64,000 nucleotides of DNA from Triticum aestivum (Eukaryota; Streptophyta; Magnoliopsida; Poales; Poaceae): NCBI RefSeq assembly GCF_018294505.1, contig NC_057802.1:555733716-555797715 (forward strand). Direction: 5' to 3'. Position numbers and translations under genes: made by a program. This document shows, one piece after another, positions 53,101-63,452 of the stretch; within the stretch, counting starts at the first letter, position 1, and every line of letters begins with the position of its first letter. The notes beneath the pieces were generated by a model. That model was not told where the DNA came from. It searched no databases and saw only the letters and a list, made by a program, of their open reading frames with translations.

Positions 53101-54657
53101 TCACAAGTATGATATTGCCTTTTGCATTGTCAGATTTGAAAGGGGCTAATAGTTGGTTCCACTGGCAATCATTCATGTCATCCCAGACATCATCTAAAAC
53201 AAGTAGAACCCTCTTTGATTTAACATAACCTCTCAAGACCTCCTGAAGCCTGGCAAAGCTGTACAGCCCTTCATGTGTTCCTTGGGAGACAAAATCCAAC
53301 ATCTCTCTTGAGATTCTCGTTTCATCAAATTTGTTGGACACTGAAATCCATATTCTGTGGTCAAATTGACTTTCCACAGATGGATCGTTGTATACCAGTT
53401 GAGCAAGGGTTGTCTTCCCAACCCCACCAATGCCTAAAACAGTCAGAACAGTTACACTGCTAGATAATTTGTGTCCTTTTACCAGCCGTATGATTTCTGC
53501 CTTCTCATGATCCCTCCCATAAACTTTTCCCTGAACAAGACTTGATGTTCTACGGTGTGGATGTTCTACATGGTGATTTGAACTTGCGCTAGAGTCTGAC
53601 CCAAGTATCATCAGAGCCGCTCTCACATCTCCTCGGATGCCTTGCAGCTGATGAGTTATGTCTTTTATCCTATTGGAAAAGTTGTCCTTATCCCAAGTGT
53701 ATGTCTCGGATATGGTGCCGTGTTTTGGCTCCTCAACCTCAGCCTCTCTCATGTTTCTGGTGGATGAAATACCATCAGTTGCAGTAGAAGTAGCACTTGC
53801 AGTAGCATCACCAGTGCTGCAATAAGAAAAAAAATGGTGGATTGGCTGTTAGAACCACCATAGATGTATACAGAAGACTCTTAAAATGTGCTGACAACCA
53901 ATGAAGATATAATTTTCTCAGTTACCTTGAAGGTTCACTCGCTCCACGTTTCTTCTTACAACCTTTACTCTTGAGATGCTTGCGCAAAACAGGTGTCCCC
54001 TTGTCAGCTGTGCACACAACCATGGCACGACAGTGTTTACATCTTGCTCCGCCAGGCCCTCCATTTTCATGGAACTCCTCGATATCAAAGTGTCCCCAGG
54101 ACTCGGACCCTAATCTGTCAACACTGCTACTCTCAGTCGATCTTTCCAATTGCAGTGATCCATGTGCATTCGGTTCATCAAGGTCGTGCCTTGCGCCTGT
54201 ACCACAAGAAAATATGAAACATAAATTTGACTCTTGAGCTATTTGTCCATATGTTCTATACTTGATTTCCTCGTATGAATGAAAGATTTAATTTGAACAT
54301 ACACATTCGAAAGAAGAGGCAAAAAAAAACTTGGATGGATCTAGGGGGCTTACCTCCTTCCAGTTCCAGCTGCTGCTGGAGCCTCCAGTAGTCGAGCTCG
54401 TCCACCAGATCATCCGCGCCGTAGAGCAGCTCCCTGATGCGGGCGAGCGATCGGGCCAGCGGCTTGTTCCCGATCGCCCTCCCCTTGACAGCAGAGACCA
54501 CCATCTCGACTCCCTCGACCTCAGATCTGAGCCTCTCGATGTCATCCGCGAGCCCAGCCCGGCGAATCCAAGCATCGAGCTCGCCGCCAACTAGGAGGCT
54601 GGCATAGATGGCCTGCACCAGCCACCCAATCGCGGCCTCCAGCGACGTTTCTTCCAT
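50105..54657 (-). CDS. CC-BED-NB-ARC-LRR disease-resistance protein, 1428 aa
   Basis: Three exons on the minus strand: 54657-54354, 54196-53926 and 53816-50105. Junctions are GT-AG and the summed length is 1429 codons with stop. Exon 1 starts at the ATG of MEETSLEAAIGWLV and gives an Rx-type coiled coil ending LLYGADDLVDELDYWRLQQQ. Exon 2 holds a BED zinc finger (about residues 134-185) with CKHC at 154-157 and HLKSKGC at 175-181. Exon 3 has NB-ARC: P-loop GIGGVGKTT 320-328, kinase-2 LLVLDDVW 396-403, GNPLAAETAG 490-499, CFSYCAIFP 547-555 and an intact MHD at 622-624. A long irregular LRR follows to the end. This is the architecture of rice Xa1 and wheat Yr5/Yr7: an intracellular immune receptor with an integrated BED domain. 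No lesion was found, and orthology to a named gene cannot be judged here. Confidence 0.93.
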
Positions 54658-54869
54658 CAGATCCAGTAGAGAAGCGGTGGCTGCGGTCTGCGGGTCGGTG
54701 GAGCAGAACACTGAGAGTGAGAGCAGAGTCGGAGTAGTATGCAGCCGGGAGTCCTTTTTTAATGGAATTACTCAGGTTAGTTTGTTTATATTAGTATGTT
54801 TCTCTCAACAAGAAAAAAGTCTTGGGCCGTCATGCGCTGCGTTTCTGTTCAGGTTAGATCTAGTCCCGA

Positions 54870-55795
54870 CTTGGCAAATCCGACCCCCTATACGTCCGCG
54901 GACGCGTCCGAGCACACCTGCAGGGGCATTCGAACAGAACCTCGTATTTCCGTTCCGGCATTCACTTATCTCAAATCCGGACTCGCAGATCCATGCAAAT
55001 ACATGCACGTCGATCATACAAGCCAATGTTGCATGTAAATAGTAAATATTGGTACGAAGCATAGATAGTGTTTACATAAAATTTACTTTAAGTGCCAAAC
55101 TCAAGCATTGGCTCCTTGGTTGCCATTGTCGGTCCATATGTACTCCACAAGATCATTGAGTAGTTGCGTGTGCACCCGCTGATCTCAAAGACTCTGATGC
55201 ATCTGCAGAAAGTTCATTAGCTGAGCTGCATCTTGATCTTCTGGATTTCTGGCCTCTTCCGACGAAGCATCAGAATCCATCGTTTTCCCTCACAAAATCG
55301 CAAAAAATCCGGTCGGACAATGTGTCCAACACATCAAACGCAAGACGGAGCCAGAGAGTTGCCGGATGTACCACGGTGGCGTCCGGGCCGGCGACGACGT
55401 CCCCCGCGGCGAGGAAGGGAGGGCTCTTCCGCAGCTAGCGACGGAGAGCCTGGGAATGGCCGCGGAGCAGGCGCGGCGGCGGAGCGCGAGACAGACGGCG
55501 CGGAGGAGGAAGAAGAGAGGAGATAGCAAATGGATCCGGCTGGTCTTCGGGGTGGATTTGGTGCAATTTGGGGTGGCGTCGGGCTGTCGGGTCCGACGTG
55601 ATGGGCATGCCCGTGCGCGTCCGGGCACCCCCATATCTGCCCCATATTTGGGTTGGATATGAGGGGTGCCGGTCTGCCCGGGCGTTTGAGGGCCGTTTGA
55701 GGGGGGCGTCTGGGTCAAAAAATCGTGACCGGACAGTGACCAGGCGGGCCGACCGGGCATATGAGGCGGGTTTGAGGCGCCCGACTGTAGATGTT
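54870..55795 (-). mobile_element. Harbinger-like or other TIR repeat, gene-like fragment
   Basis: GC-rich stretch on the minus strand with one end CATCTACAGTCGGGCGCCTC (55795) and the other near ATCTAGTCCCGACTTGGCAA (54858), a weak inverted pair. In between are a serine/proline/arginine leader and MDSDASSEEARNPEDQDAAQ (about 55280). It resembles the 5' part of gene-bearing repeats frequent in Triticeae. It lies about 200 bp upstream of the NLR start, in its promoter region. Class uncertain. Confidence 0.4.
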
Positions 55796-55889
55796 CATAG
55801 TTCACACCCCTCCCCCATACCACTCGGCACTCGCACGGACGGAGACCTCGTTGTCGCCGTCGTTCGACAAGTGTTCGGCCAAATGTCAC

Positions 55890-56400
55890 CATGAATATTT
55901 TGTCATTGTCGCTGTTGACTTTTGAAGAAAACATGATGGTTATGTATTCAAAGAAGAAAGATGAATTGTTGCATGATGCGTGGTTGGCCACAAGTGAAGT
56001 TTCAAGGCATGAATCATAATGCAACATTTTGGGTAAGTGTGCATATTTGGTTCAATGAGCACAAGCACTACGCGGCCTACGACATGTAGGTGATCCATGA
56101 TCATGGTATGGAGTCACTACTCCATCCATAGTACGCTATTCAAAATGCCCTCAACAAGTATTGCAGTGCTTATGGATAATTGCAAAGAGGTGGCCAAGGG
56201 CACGTCACTCGAAGAGTTCGTAAGTTTTGCTTCTTGTTGCTCTTCGTGTTAGTCATTTCATTGAAGCTCAATATTGCAACTTGCTATCATGTCATTGTCT
56301 AACACAGACGCGCATGGGCGTTGTACCATACGATGGAGTGTAAACCCTTCACAATGATGGGTTGTTGTATGAAACTCAAAGGCCATGGCTACTAGATCAA
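55890..56400 (+). pseudogene. Transposon-associated SANT/NAM-C-like protein remnant
   Basis: Plus-strand pieces in shifting frames: ELLHDAWLATSEVSRHE, then NATFWVSVHIWFNEHKHYAA, HDHGMESLL, ALNKYCSAYG, and ALYHTMECKPFTMMGCCMKL. The order W-L-A-T-S, F-W, H-K-H-Y, K-Y-C, K-P-F is that of the Myb/SANT-like or NAM-associated proteins carried by Harbinger-type elements in grasses. Stops and a probable unspliced intron break it. Confidence 0.5.
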
Positions 56401-56427
56401 CCTGTGCCCGTGAAGAAGTTATCTTGC

Positions 56428-58047
56428 AGTGAGAAGCCCTTCGATGGTGGCTGCGACTCTCCTAGATCTTCAAGGTGCAGACTGATCGCAGGGTAGCAGG
56501 CAGCTTCTTCTCTATTCAACAATGCTAGTTCTCGCTCTTCTCGGTATGCCTACTGGTGATGGGTCCAAAGTCCTTGGTGTTGGCTGCTTATCGTAGCTTG
56601 TTTCTGGTTCTCCTATGTTGTTCCTTGTTCCTTCTTGTGTGTGTCAGATGCTACTTGTTATAGTGGTTGTGTTCTATCACAGTCTTATTTATGCTATGAG
56701 AATGGTTCAAGTGAGTGTAAGCCCGCTGTAGCACCATCAAGAAAAAAGCGGGGGGGGGGGGGGGGGGGGGCTTTAGTTCTGAAAAAGTGTCCATGGTATG
56801 CGCTTGCTATTTCTTGCTACTATAGTCCTGTGCACCCAAATGATCTGCTTGTGCGTGTACAATATAGTTAAGATGGCTCTTTCGGAATTTATTAGTGTTT
56901 GCTTAAGTATAGTATATATAGGATGAATATGTGCGCTAGTCTACCGAGATTATACTACTTCTTGTGCTTTCCTAAACATATCACTAACCGACCAATTGTG
57001 AAGTTTGTCAACAACGATTTTTTTTTTCTTTGTGTCATCAAAGTTACATTACTAACAGTCCAGCCATCAACAATGAGTCATAACCGGTTTTTGGTTGGTC
57101 TATGATGAGGGTAGTCATCACAGAACCTGAGGCACTGACCGGCCAAAAATTGGTCAGTGATGAGGTTTTGGGTCTGTCAGTGTGCAGCGATGTAGTAATG
57201 TTGGTTGGGTCGCTGAAGTGTTTAGTGGTGGCAGTGGAAATGGATTGTGGCGGCGTTCTTTGCCTTGGTCATCCTGGTGATGTTGGTCAGATCTCTCTCT
57301 TGGGGCTTGTGGCAGCGGTGAGCTCTCGGAGTTCGGCTCCCTTCAACGACGCGTGAGGTTTGGTTGCCTCGCATAGTTCTCTGGTTCTCTCTATTTGTGT
57401 TGGTGGCCGTGATGTGGTCCAAAGGAGGTGCAAGGTTGTCTTGATGGAACATTGCGCTTCGGCACAGTACGTGGCTCTCTCACTCACGCGTCGTGGCTAG
57501 ACAGTGGGAAGCCCTTCAACGGTGGTTGCGACTCTCCTAGATCTTCAAGGTGCAGACTGATCGTAGGGTAGCACGCAGCTTCTTCTCTGCGTGTTCTTGA
57601 TGTCGAATCTCCTTTCGACTGATCCAACAATGGTAGTTCCCACTCTTCTCGATCTGCCTAACGGTGATGGGTGCTAAGTTCTTGGTGTTGCCTGCATGTC
57701 GTAGCTCATTTTTCGTTCTCCTATGTTGTTCCTTGTTCCTTCTTGTGTGTGGGGGGTGCTTGTTGCAGTTATTGTGTTGTATCTTAGTCTTGTTTATGAT
57801 ATGAAAATGGTTTAGGCCGGCGTAAGCCTGTGTAGCGCTGTCAAGAACAAAAATATGAGACCCTTTAGTTCTGAAAATAGGGGACCCTTTGATATGCGCT
57901 TGCTATTTCTTGATACCATAGTCATGCACACCCAAAGGGTCTGCTTGCGTGTGTACAATACAGTTAAGATGACTCTTCCGAAATTCATTAGTGTTTTGTT
58001 ATATTCGTTTTGTTAAGTATAGTATATATATATATATAGGATGTATT
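56428..58047 (+). repeat. Tandem duplication of ~0.5 kb, ~1.08 kb period
   Basis: 56428-56935 is repeated at 57506-58047. Shared stretches include GCGACTCTCCTAGATCTTCA, AAGGTGCAGACTGATCG, CTCCTATGTTGTTCCTTGTT, GCGCTTGCTATTTCTTG and AAGTATAGTATATATA. The sequence between them (56936-57505) is not repeated. The first copy has a run of about 20 G at 56751-56770 where the second has an A-rich stretch. No coding frame is shared, and it is possibly LINE or retroposon 3' material. Confidence 0.8.
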
Positions 58048-58129
58048 ATGTGAACTCTGTTGCTTCCATTTAATGAATGGATGGGGAGAGCGATACATGA
58101 TTTTTTAAAAGAAAAAAGAACTTTCTTTC

Positions 58130-58461
58130 GAGCATCTCTAATAGGCGCGCTTCGCCTCGGCGCGGTATAATTCTTTTACAGCGCCAAAATAGTCTTTATG
58201 CGCGCAGGAGCGACGAAGAGGTTCTCCAGATGCACAAAAACACGGCGCCCAAGCCGGCGGCCCCACTTGCAGCAGCCCGCGCACACAATCCGGCGGCCCA
58301 AATTTACAGCGCAGCAGCCCGCGCGCAACCCGTGCGCTAATGCTTTTTGTGCGTGCTCTATTTTACAGCGTCTGCTAGAGCGCTATTTTCTGTCTCCGGT
58401 GCACAAAAACGACTATTTTTAGCATGTGAGGCATTTTTTGAGCGCATGTTGGAGATGCTCT
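58130..58461. mobile_element. MITE with GAGCATCTC ends
   Basis: Inverted ends GAGCATCTCTAATAGGCGCG and CGCATGTTGGAGATGCTCTT around a GC-rich interior with ACAGCG/CGCTGT-like repeats. It is about 330 bp. The target duplication is not clear, so superfamily is open. Confidence 0.65.
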
Positions 58462-58477
58462 TAGGATCAATACATAT

Positions 58478-59022
58478 AAGTCATTCATCATTTCCATCGC
58501 TACAACCGTATGATTCTCCTTAAGTTGGATGCAATGACCATCAAATTGAATTGGCTTTGCAATAGCTCAGTCTTTTTTACTATAATATACTACCTCGGGC
58601 TGGGTTTTTTGGGCCCCTCGTATTTTGGGCCAAACTTCGACCATCTATATGACTAAGAAAATATAAATTATATGCTACAAAAGTATTGAATTTTGATTTT
58701 AAAGGGCTTTTGATGGTATAATTTTTATGACATATACATTTTATTAGTTCAACCTATAGGTCAAACTTAGTCCAAAATAAGAGGGGCCTAATAAACCCGG
58801 ATGGAGGGAGTAGTATACAACAACCAACAAAATGAAGCATTTATTGAGAAACAAATTTTCAATGTACTGGAGGATATTTATGGTCTTGATCTGGGCTTTG
58901 TAAGTATTTAATGTGCACTCACCGCACCAACCTCTGACATCATTTCATAAATATTAGAGACACAGTATCTTCAAATCTTAGCTCAGTATATCCATCTAGT
59001 TGTCGTGTGGTCTTCTTCCCAT
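58478..59022 (+). repeat. Dispersed local unit, copy 5
   Basis: Matches copies 2-4 (GTCATTCATCA, GATGCAATGACCATCAAA, GGGCTTTGTAAGTATTTAAT, ATCCATCTAGTTGTCGTGTG). It is split by a Stowaway at 58588-58812 and cut on the right by a CACTA end at 59022. It lies on the 3' side of the intact F-box gene. Confidence 0.65.
58588..58812. mobile_element. Stowaway MITE
   Basis: 225 bp. Ends CTACCTCGGGCTGGGTTTTT and AATAAACCCGGATGGAGGGAG are inverted and flanked by TA. GGCCCCTC/GAGGGGCC and TTTGACCTATAGG-like inner stretches pair with each other. Confidence 0.8.
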
Positions 59023-59145
59023 GGTTTTTGGGCTATGCCCGAGTACCCTTAGCCAGGAATTGCATTCAGTAAAGTCTCTGCCAAGTGGAAAACGGCTTTC
59101 GCCGAGTTTTTCTGGCACTCGGAAAACTCATAAATTCCAGTAGTG
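59023..59145 (-). mobile_element. CACTA-type terminus fragment
   Basis: On the minus strand it starts CACTACTGGAATTTATGAG and then has GAGTGCC..CTCGGCGAAAGCCG and GGGTACTCGGGC, the terminal and subterminal pattern of grass CACTA elements. Only about 120 bp remain. Confidence 0.6.
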
Positions 59146-59614
59146 ATACGAGGACAAATATTATCTAAATGTGAAAAATATAAGGTCAAAGCACAAATAT
59201 TGAATCTAGACATTACAATAGAGATAAATTAGTCAGAAAAAGAAACCATAATTTAGATATCTAAGACATATGAAATAAAATGTTAAAAGTATCTAGCTAT
59301 GTTTCAGTACTATGGTGTTACAGTTGCATGGGCTGCTAATATACATGCACAAACACAAGCAAAAAAGACTGAGCTACTATGGTGTTATAGTTGCATGAGA
59401 TGCTAATATACGCGCACAAACACAAGCAGAGTCACTAAGTTGTTAACTGCCATAGCAAGCTGCATCAAGTCAGATACATGAGTGCACTCAAGCACCAATC
59501 AAAACTATCACGACTTCATAAAGGTCTACGCAAGATCAAAAAAACGATAAACATGTTCCGTTTCGAAACAAAAAGAGATACAAAACTTGACACCACACAA
59601 TTAATTGAAGACTT
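59146..59614. other. 3' flank of the F-box gene
   Basis: AT-rich. GGTGTTACAGTTGCATGGGC near 59325 is repeated as GGTGTTATAGTTGCATGAGA near 59380, a local ~66-bp duplication. It is also present by the F-box pseudogene (41641). It probably includes the 3' untranslated region. Confidence 0.5.
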
Positions 59615-60766
59615 CTATTGCCCATCTGCCAATGGCTCCGAGAGCAAGGGAACATAAGGAAGATAAGGAGTCCTGCAACCCCATTCAAGATCACATATAA
59701 AACGCAGCTCCCTGGAATCCATTTCATATGACATTAGTTTCGTCAGTGATGGGCCACTCAGCATGTACAACTGCTCACATACAATAAATATCACATTGTG
59801 TTCTGGGTGGATTGAGATTACTCTGTAGTTCCCCGCGAACATTGAATACTCTGTTCCCAGCAGTTGTAAGTGGCTAACGCTGTGCTTCAGGGTCCAGTTT
59901 TCACTACTAAAATCTTCAAGAGCCCAGATTGAGAGTTCAGAAACACTCCCATTTGCCAAATGCAATTGTCCCCGTGATAGATAAACATTAGGAACACCAC
60001 GAGCAGAATCTGGCATGGGGCCACGAATGACCCTGTGATTTCCCTCCACATCAATTGCTACAACCAAATTATTATCTGAAGAAAAATGCAGCATCCTGTT
60101 GAAAAATATGCTTCTTGGGAAACGGGATACCGAAAGTGGATTGTCCCAAACAACTCCATGTGTCCAAACTCCAGTTTTGGAGGAGTAGACCCCCAATTTT
60201 TTCTTGCCTGCATGACCCTGCATATTCACATCCACAACACCAATAGTAGAAACAAACTCGAACACATGGAAGTGGGAGTTGACAGAGGGGTCGAACCCTA
60301 GGCGGGCAGTCCGCACCTTGCTGGACGAGGTGGTGGCAGGTAGGGCCACCCATTTCTCAGTAACGGGATTGCACACCACGTAACCAAATCCATTGACATC
60401 AGAAGGTTGGTTCCAGCAAAGGCAGAGGAGCAGGCCATTGCAGCTGTCCAGCAGGTACATGTTAACTCTCTTGCACTTGGGCAGGAACGAGAGGGAGCAG
60501 TCCATGCTAGTGCACCAGTTCCCTGACACGCTTTGGTAACCACAAAGCATAGCTGGGAAGCGTTCCCCTCTGAAGGTTTGGTAGAAGATGCCGGCGAGGG
60601 TCGACAGGGACAGCTTCTTGCGGTGGTCCGGGTGGGAGACGAGGTCGCGCCACCGCGCGGAGACGCACTTGCAGCAGCGGGTGGACTTGTAGGGCACGCG
60701 TGAGATGATCTCGACCAGGAGGTCGTCGGACAACTGTGACACCGGGCTCCTCTCCGTGTCCCTCAT
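59615..60766 (-). CDS. F-box protein with F-box-associated C-terminal domain, 383 aa
   Basis: Single exon from the ATG at 60766 (MRDTERSPVSQLSDDLLVEI). An upstream in-frame extension has no supporting features. The F-box covers about residues 9-50: LSDDLLVEIISRVPYKSTRC, CKCVSARWRDLVSHPDHRKK. The rest is an F-box-associated region with LDSCNGLLLC, VVCNPVTEKWVALPAT, LGFDPSVNSHFHVFEF, LYSSKTGVW-like VYSSKTGVWTHGVV and LSIWALEDFSSENWTLKHSV, ending LLSEPLADGQ. It would link a substrate to SKP1-cullin in an SCF ubiquitin ligase; the substrate is unknown. No lesion seen. Two relatives in the window (a pseudogene at 41880 and a partial copy at 63453) show it is part of a local family. A retroposon lies about 240 bp upstream and may affect its promoter. 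Confidence 0.88.
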   Translation of the reverse strand: MRDTERSPVSQLSDDLLVEIISRVPYKSTRCCKCVSARWRDLVSHPDHRKKLSLSTLAGIFYQTFRGERFPAMLCGYQSVSGNWCTSMDCSLSFLPKCKRVNMYLLDSCNGLLLCLCWNQPSDVNGFGYVVCNPVTEKWVALPATTSSSKVRTARLGFDPSVNSHFHVFEFVSTIGVVDVNMQGHAGKKKLGVYSSKTGVWTHGVVWDNPLSVSRFPRSIFFNRMLHFSSDNNLVVAIDVEGNHRVIRGPMPDSARGVPNVYLSRGQLHLANGSVSELSIWALEDFSSENWTLKHSVSHLQLLGTEYSMFAGNYRVISIHPEHNVIFIVCEQLYMLSGPSLTKLMSYEMDSRELRFICDLEWGCRTPYLPYVPLLSEPLADGQ

Positions 60767-61000
60767 CTTCTTGGAGCGCTGCCCCTGCAGTGCCGTCGCC
60801 GGCCAGTCTGCAGATCTGGACGGAGGACAGAAGATTAGAGACTTGTGGATCGAGGGTTTGTGTGCGTGCGCGGCGGCTGTGTGGGAGAGGAGAGACGAGC
60901 CGGTGCAGGTATCTGGGCTGTAGTTATCTGGGCCGGCCGCATGAGTCGTCCCATAAACAAATCCTCGCAAAAAACACCAGAATATTTTTACTCGTGAATT

Positions 61001-61673
61001 TTTTTTTTTGGAAAAACTTCGAATCTATTCATCTTCAATCATGGCAGTACAACGAACACCAGAAATAAAAATTACATCAAGATTCGTAGACCATCTAGCG
61101 ACGACTACAAGCACCGAAGCGAGCCGAAGGCGCCGCCGTCATCGCCCCTCCATCATCGGAGCCGGGCACAACTTGTTGTAGTAGACAGTCGGGAAGTCGT
61201 CGTGCTAAGGCCCCATAGGACCAGCACCCCAGAACAGTAACCGCCGCCGATGAAAAATAACGTAGGTCGGAAGGATCTAAACCGAAGACACACGATCGTA
61301 GACCAACAACGACGAGATCCGAGCAAATCCACCAAAGATAGATCTGCCGGAGGCACACCTTCACACGCCCACAAACGATGCTAGACGCACCGACGGAACG
61401 GGGGCTAGGCGGGGAGACCTTTATTCCATCTTCAGGGAGCCGCCGCCGTCTCGCCTTCCTGAGTAGGACACAAACCCTAACAAGATTGAAAAAAAGACTA
61501 AAAACGGAGCCCTCCCGCCGGCCCTTGCCAGGATCCACCGCGCCTCCATGGCCCTAGGGCCACCGGAGACGAGGCGGACCTGCGCCGGCGCCGGCGAGAG
61601 GCACGAACCCTAACTTCCTTTCTTGGAGGAGGAGGAGGAGGCGGCGGAGCCCTTGCTCTTATAACAACCGACG
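61001..61673 (-). mobile_element. Retroposon with 19-bp TSD upstream of the F-box gene
   Basis: The 19 bases at 60982-61000 (ATATTTTTACTCGTGAATT) recur at 61674-61692 with one change. On the minus strand the element runs from GGCTCCGCCGCCTCCTCCTC to a poly(A) (nine T on the plus strand at 61001-61009). It is GC-rich with a 5' part reading CTAGGGCCATGGAGGCGCGG. Frames are open in places (61538-61095), but no reverse transcriptase or other domain is visible. Related pieces are at 32143-32379 and 45860-46055. It is a non-autonomous retroposon, possibly using LINE enzymes. Confidence 0.85.
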
Positions 61674-61692
61674 ATATTCTTACTCGTGAATT

Positions 61693-63452
61693 AATCAAAT
61701 CTTCAATGCTTAAAAGGTATCCTGGTAACTGTTGTCATCCTGGTGTTTTTACTGTGTCTAGAACTGATTGTGTGCATTCAAAGCCCCAAGCCACCATTGA
61801 TCTTAACCTTCTTATGAATTTTTTGGGTACAAAACTTTCTCCGGAGGTCTAGATAGGCATGTACAGTGAAAAGGCTGAGGTGATGGAAATGTTAACACGT
61901 CTATGATGATAAATCTGCAAATTGTCATACTTACTCAGCGAGGACAGGATGTATAAAAAATTGTGAGCAGGAGCACACCATGACCGCGCTACAAGGACAA
62001 CTAACTCTTGTGTTACAAATCACAGCAGAGCATGTGGATTTTGAAGGTTGAAGCCACTAACTGTTGTGATAGATAATCAAGCTAGGACCATAACCAATAA
62101 CTGATTTTCCGTGAATTCTCATCCTCGAACACCCAACAAATCAAAGCCACACTGTCATCGAAACAGGTGGTGACCCATCGATAACAAATTGGAGACCATG
62201 AGCTAGCAGCCCAGCTCCAGGGGCCAGGGGCCAACCCCCATGCCACACGTTTTACAGTTTTGAACCTGCAAAACTTGACAAGTCACCTGATTAAAAACTG
62301 CCATGAATATAGATCATGTTATTTATTGATAGAAGATAAAGAAACATTTCCAGGAGATATTTTTGCAAAAAAAAGGAATTCGGATATTCAAGCACGACAT
62401 AGCAAAATGGCATTCAGCCGGCTAGAATTCTAGAAACAGGCTTTCTCCCCGCTTTATAAACAAAGTACACAGCCGTCCGATACAAGGTGGTGAGGTAGCC
62501 CGCTTACAAAGCCGATCCTTGAACAATCGGATCACCTGAGTATCGCGGCTGACCGATACAACGTGGTGGGACCTGTGTCAGCCAGCGCCTCAGCTCGTAA
62601 GATGGCCCGCCCCATCCCAGGAATCAAGTGGAGAGGAAAGAGACGGCCCCGCCGCCCCCTACACCGGCCGGGCTTCCCCCGACGGCGCCGCTCCACGGTG
62701 GCGGGGAAGGGCAGCTGGGGGAGGAGGGGTGGATGGGCAGCGGCGGATAGGGTACTTTTGTTGTGTGTCTCACGCAAGAAAGCTTAGCCTTAAGTACTTG
62801 GAGAGAGCTAATATAGTTTGGTAAATTCCCTATCTGGAGTTGAAACGAAGGTTTATTTCTGAATGTAGAATAATAAAGAGTTGAATTCTGCATCACCGCG
62901 TCCGCAAAGTTCATATGCAGCAGTAAATAAAAAGTTCAGCAGTAAGCAAAAGCAAGTAGCTATAATGTGAAACAATCAAACACTTCTCCATGGATAACAG
63001 CAATGCTCTCACATGAATGCAGGTAAGCAACTAGTTAAGTATGCATTGGCATACAAGAGCGCCTAAGCCTCACTTGAGATTTTTACACTACAGAATAGAC
63101 ATCCTTTTTTTTCAGAGCGTCTGGAAGTTTAGTAGCCATCATTTATCTTGACAAGAGTATGAATGTCGATGTCATTAGTTTCCTCTTGTTAGGTGAACCA
63201 CGTCGAACAGAACAGGGCGACAATCAAATAAATTATGCTTGTAGATGTTAACTGTAATTCCTAGCCGCATAAATTCAGGTACGTACATGAATGCAGTCTA
63301 GCACCAACAAAACTATCACAACTTTTTGATGGTCCACCCAAGTTACAGTTGCTTATGCTGAAAAGTTAACTGCAATATCATTAAAAAGTTTACAATTGGC
63401 CGGTTTCGAAAGAGATACACAATTGTGAAGCTGCACTATGTAATTGAGACTT
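61693..63452. other. Spacer, no recognised gene
   Basis: AT-rich except for a GC-rich stretch at 62460-62760. Its short frames on both strands (arginine/proline-rich) have no domain. The last ~150 bp is the 3' flank of the partial F-box gene (GATGGTCCACCCAAG, comparable to 59520). Confidence 0.5.

Noticed and set aside
54658..54711. Earlier start for the NLR
   Set aside because: The upstream extension begins with GTG. The ATG at 54657 gives the typical MEE... start of Xa1-type proteins.
57080..57170. A second CACTA terminus (CACTGACCGGCC...GGTCAGTG)
   Set aside because: The pair is only a short palindrome, lacks the CACTA start and the subterminal repeats, and has no 3-bp duplication.
60767..60970. 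Extended N-terminus for the F-box protein
   Set aside because: The extension (MRGFVYGTTHAAGPDN...) has no domain, while the internal ATG at 60766 lies at the expected distance before the F-box.
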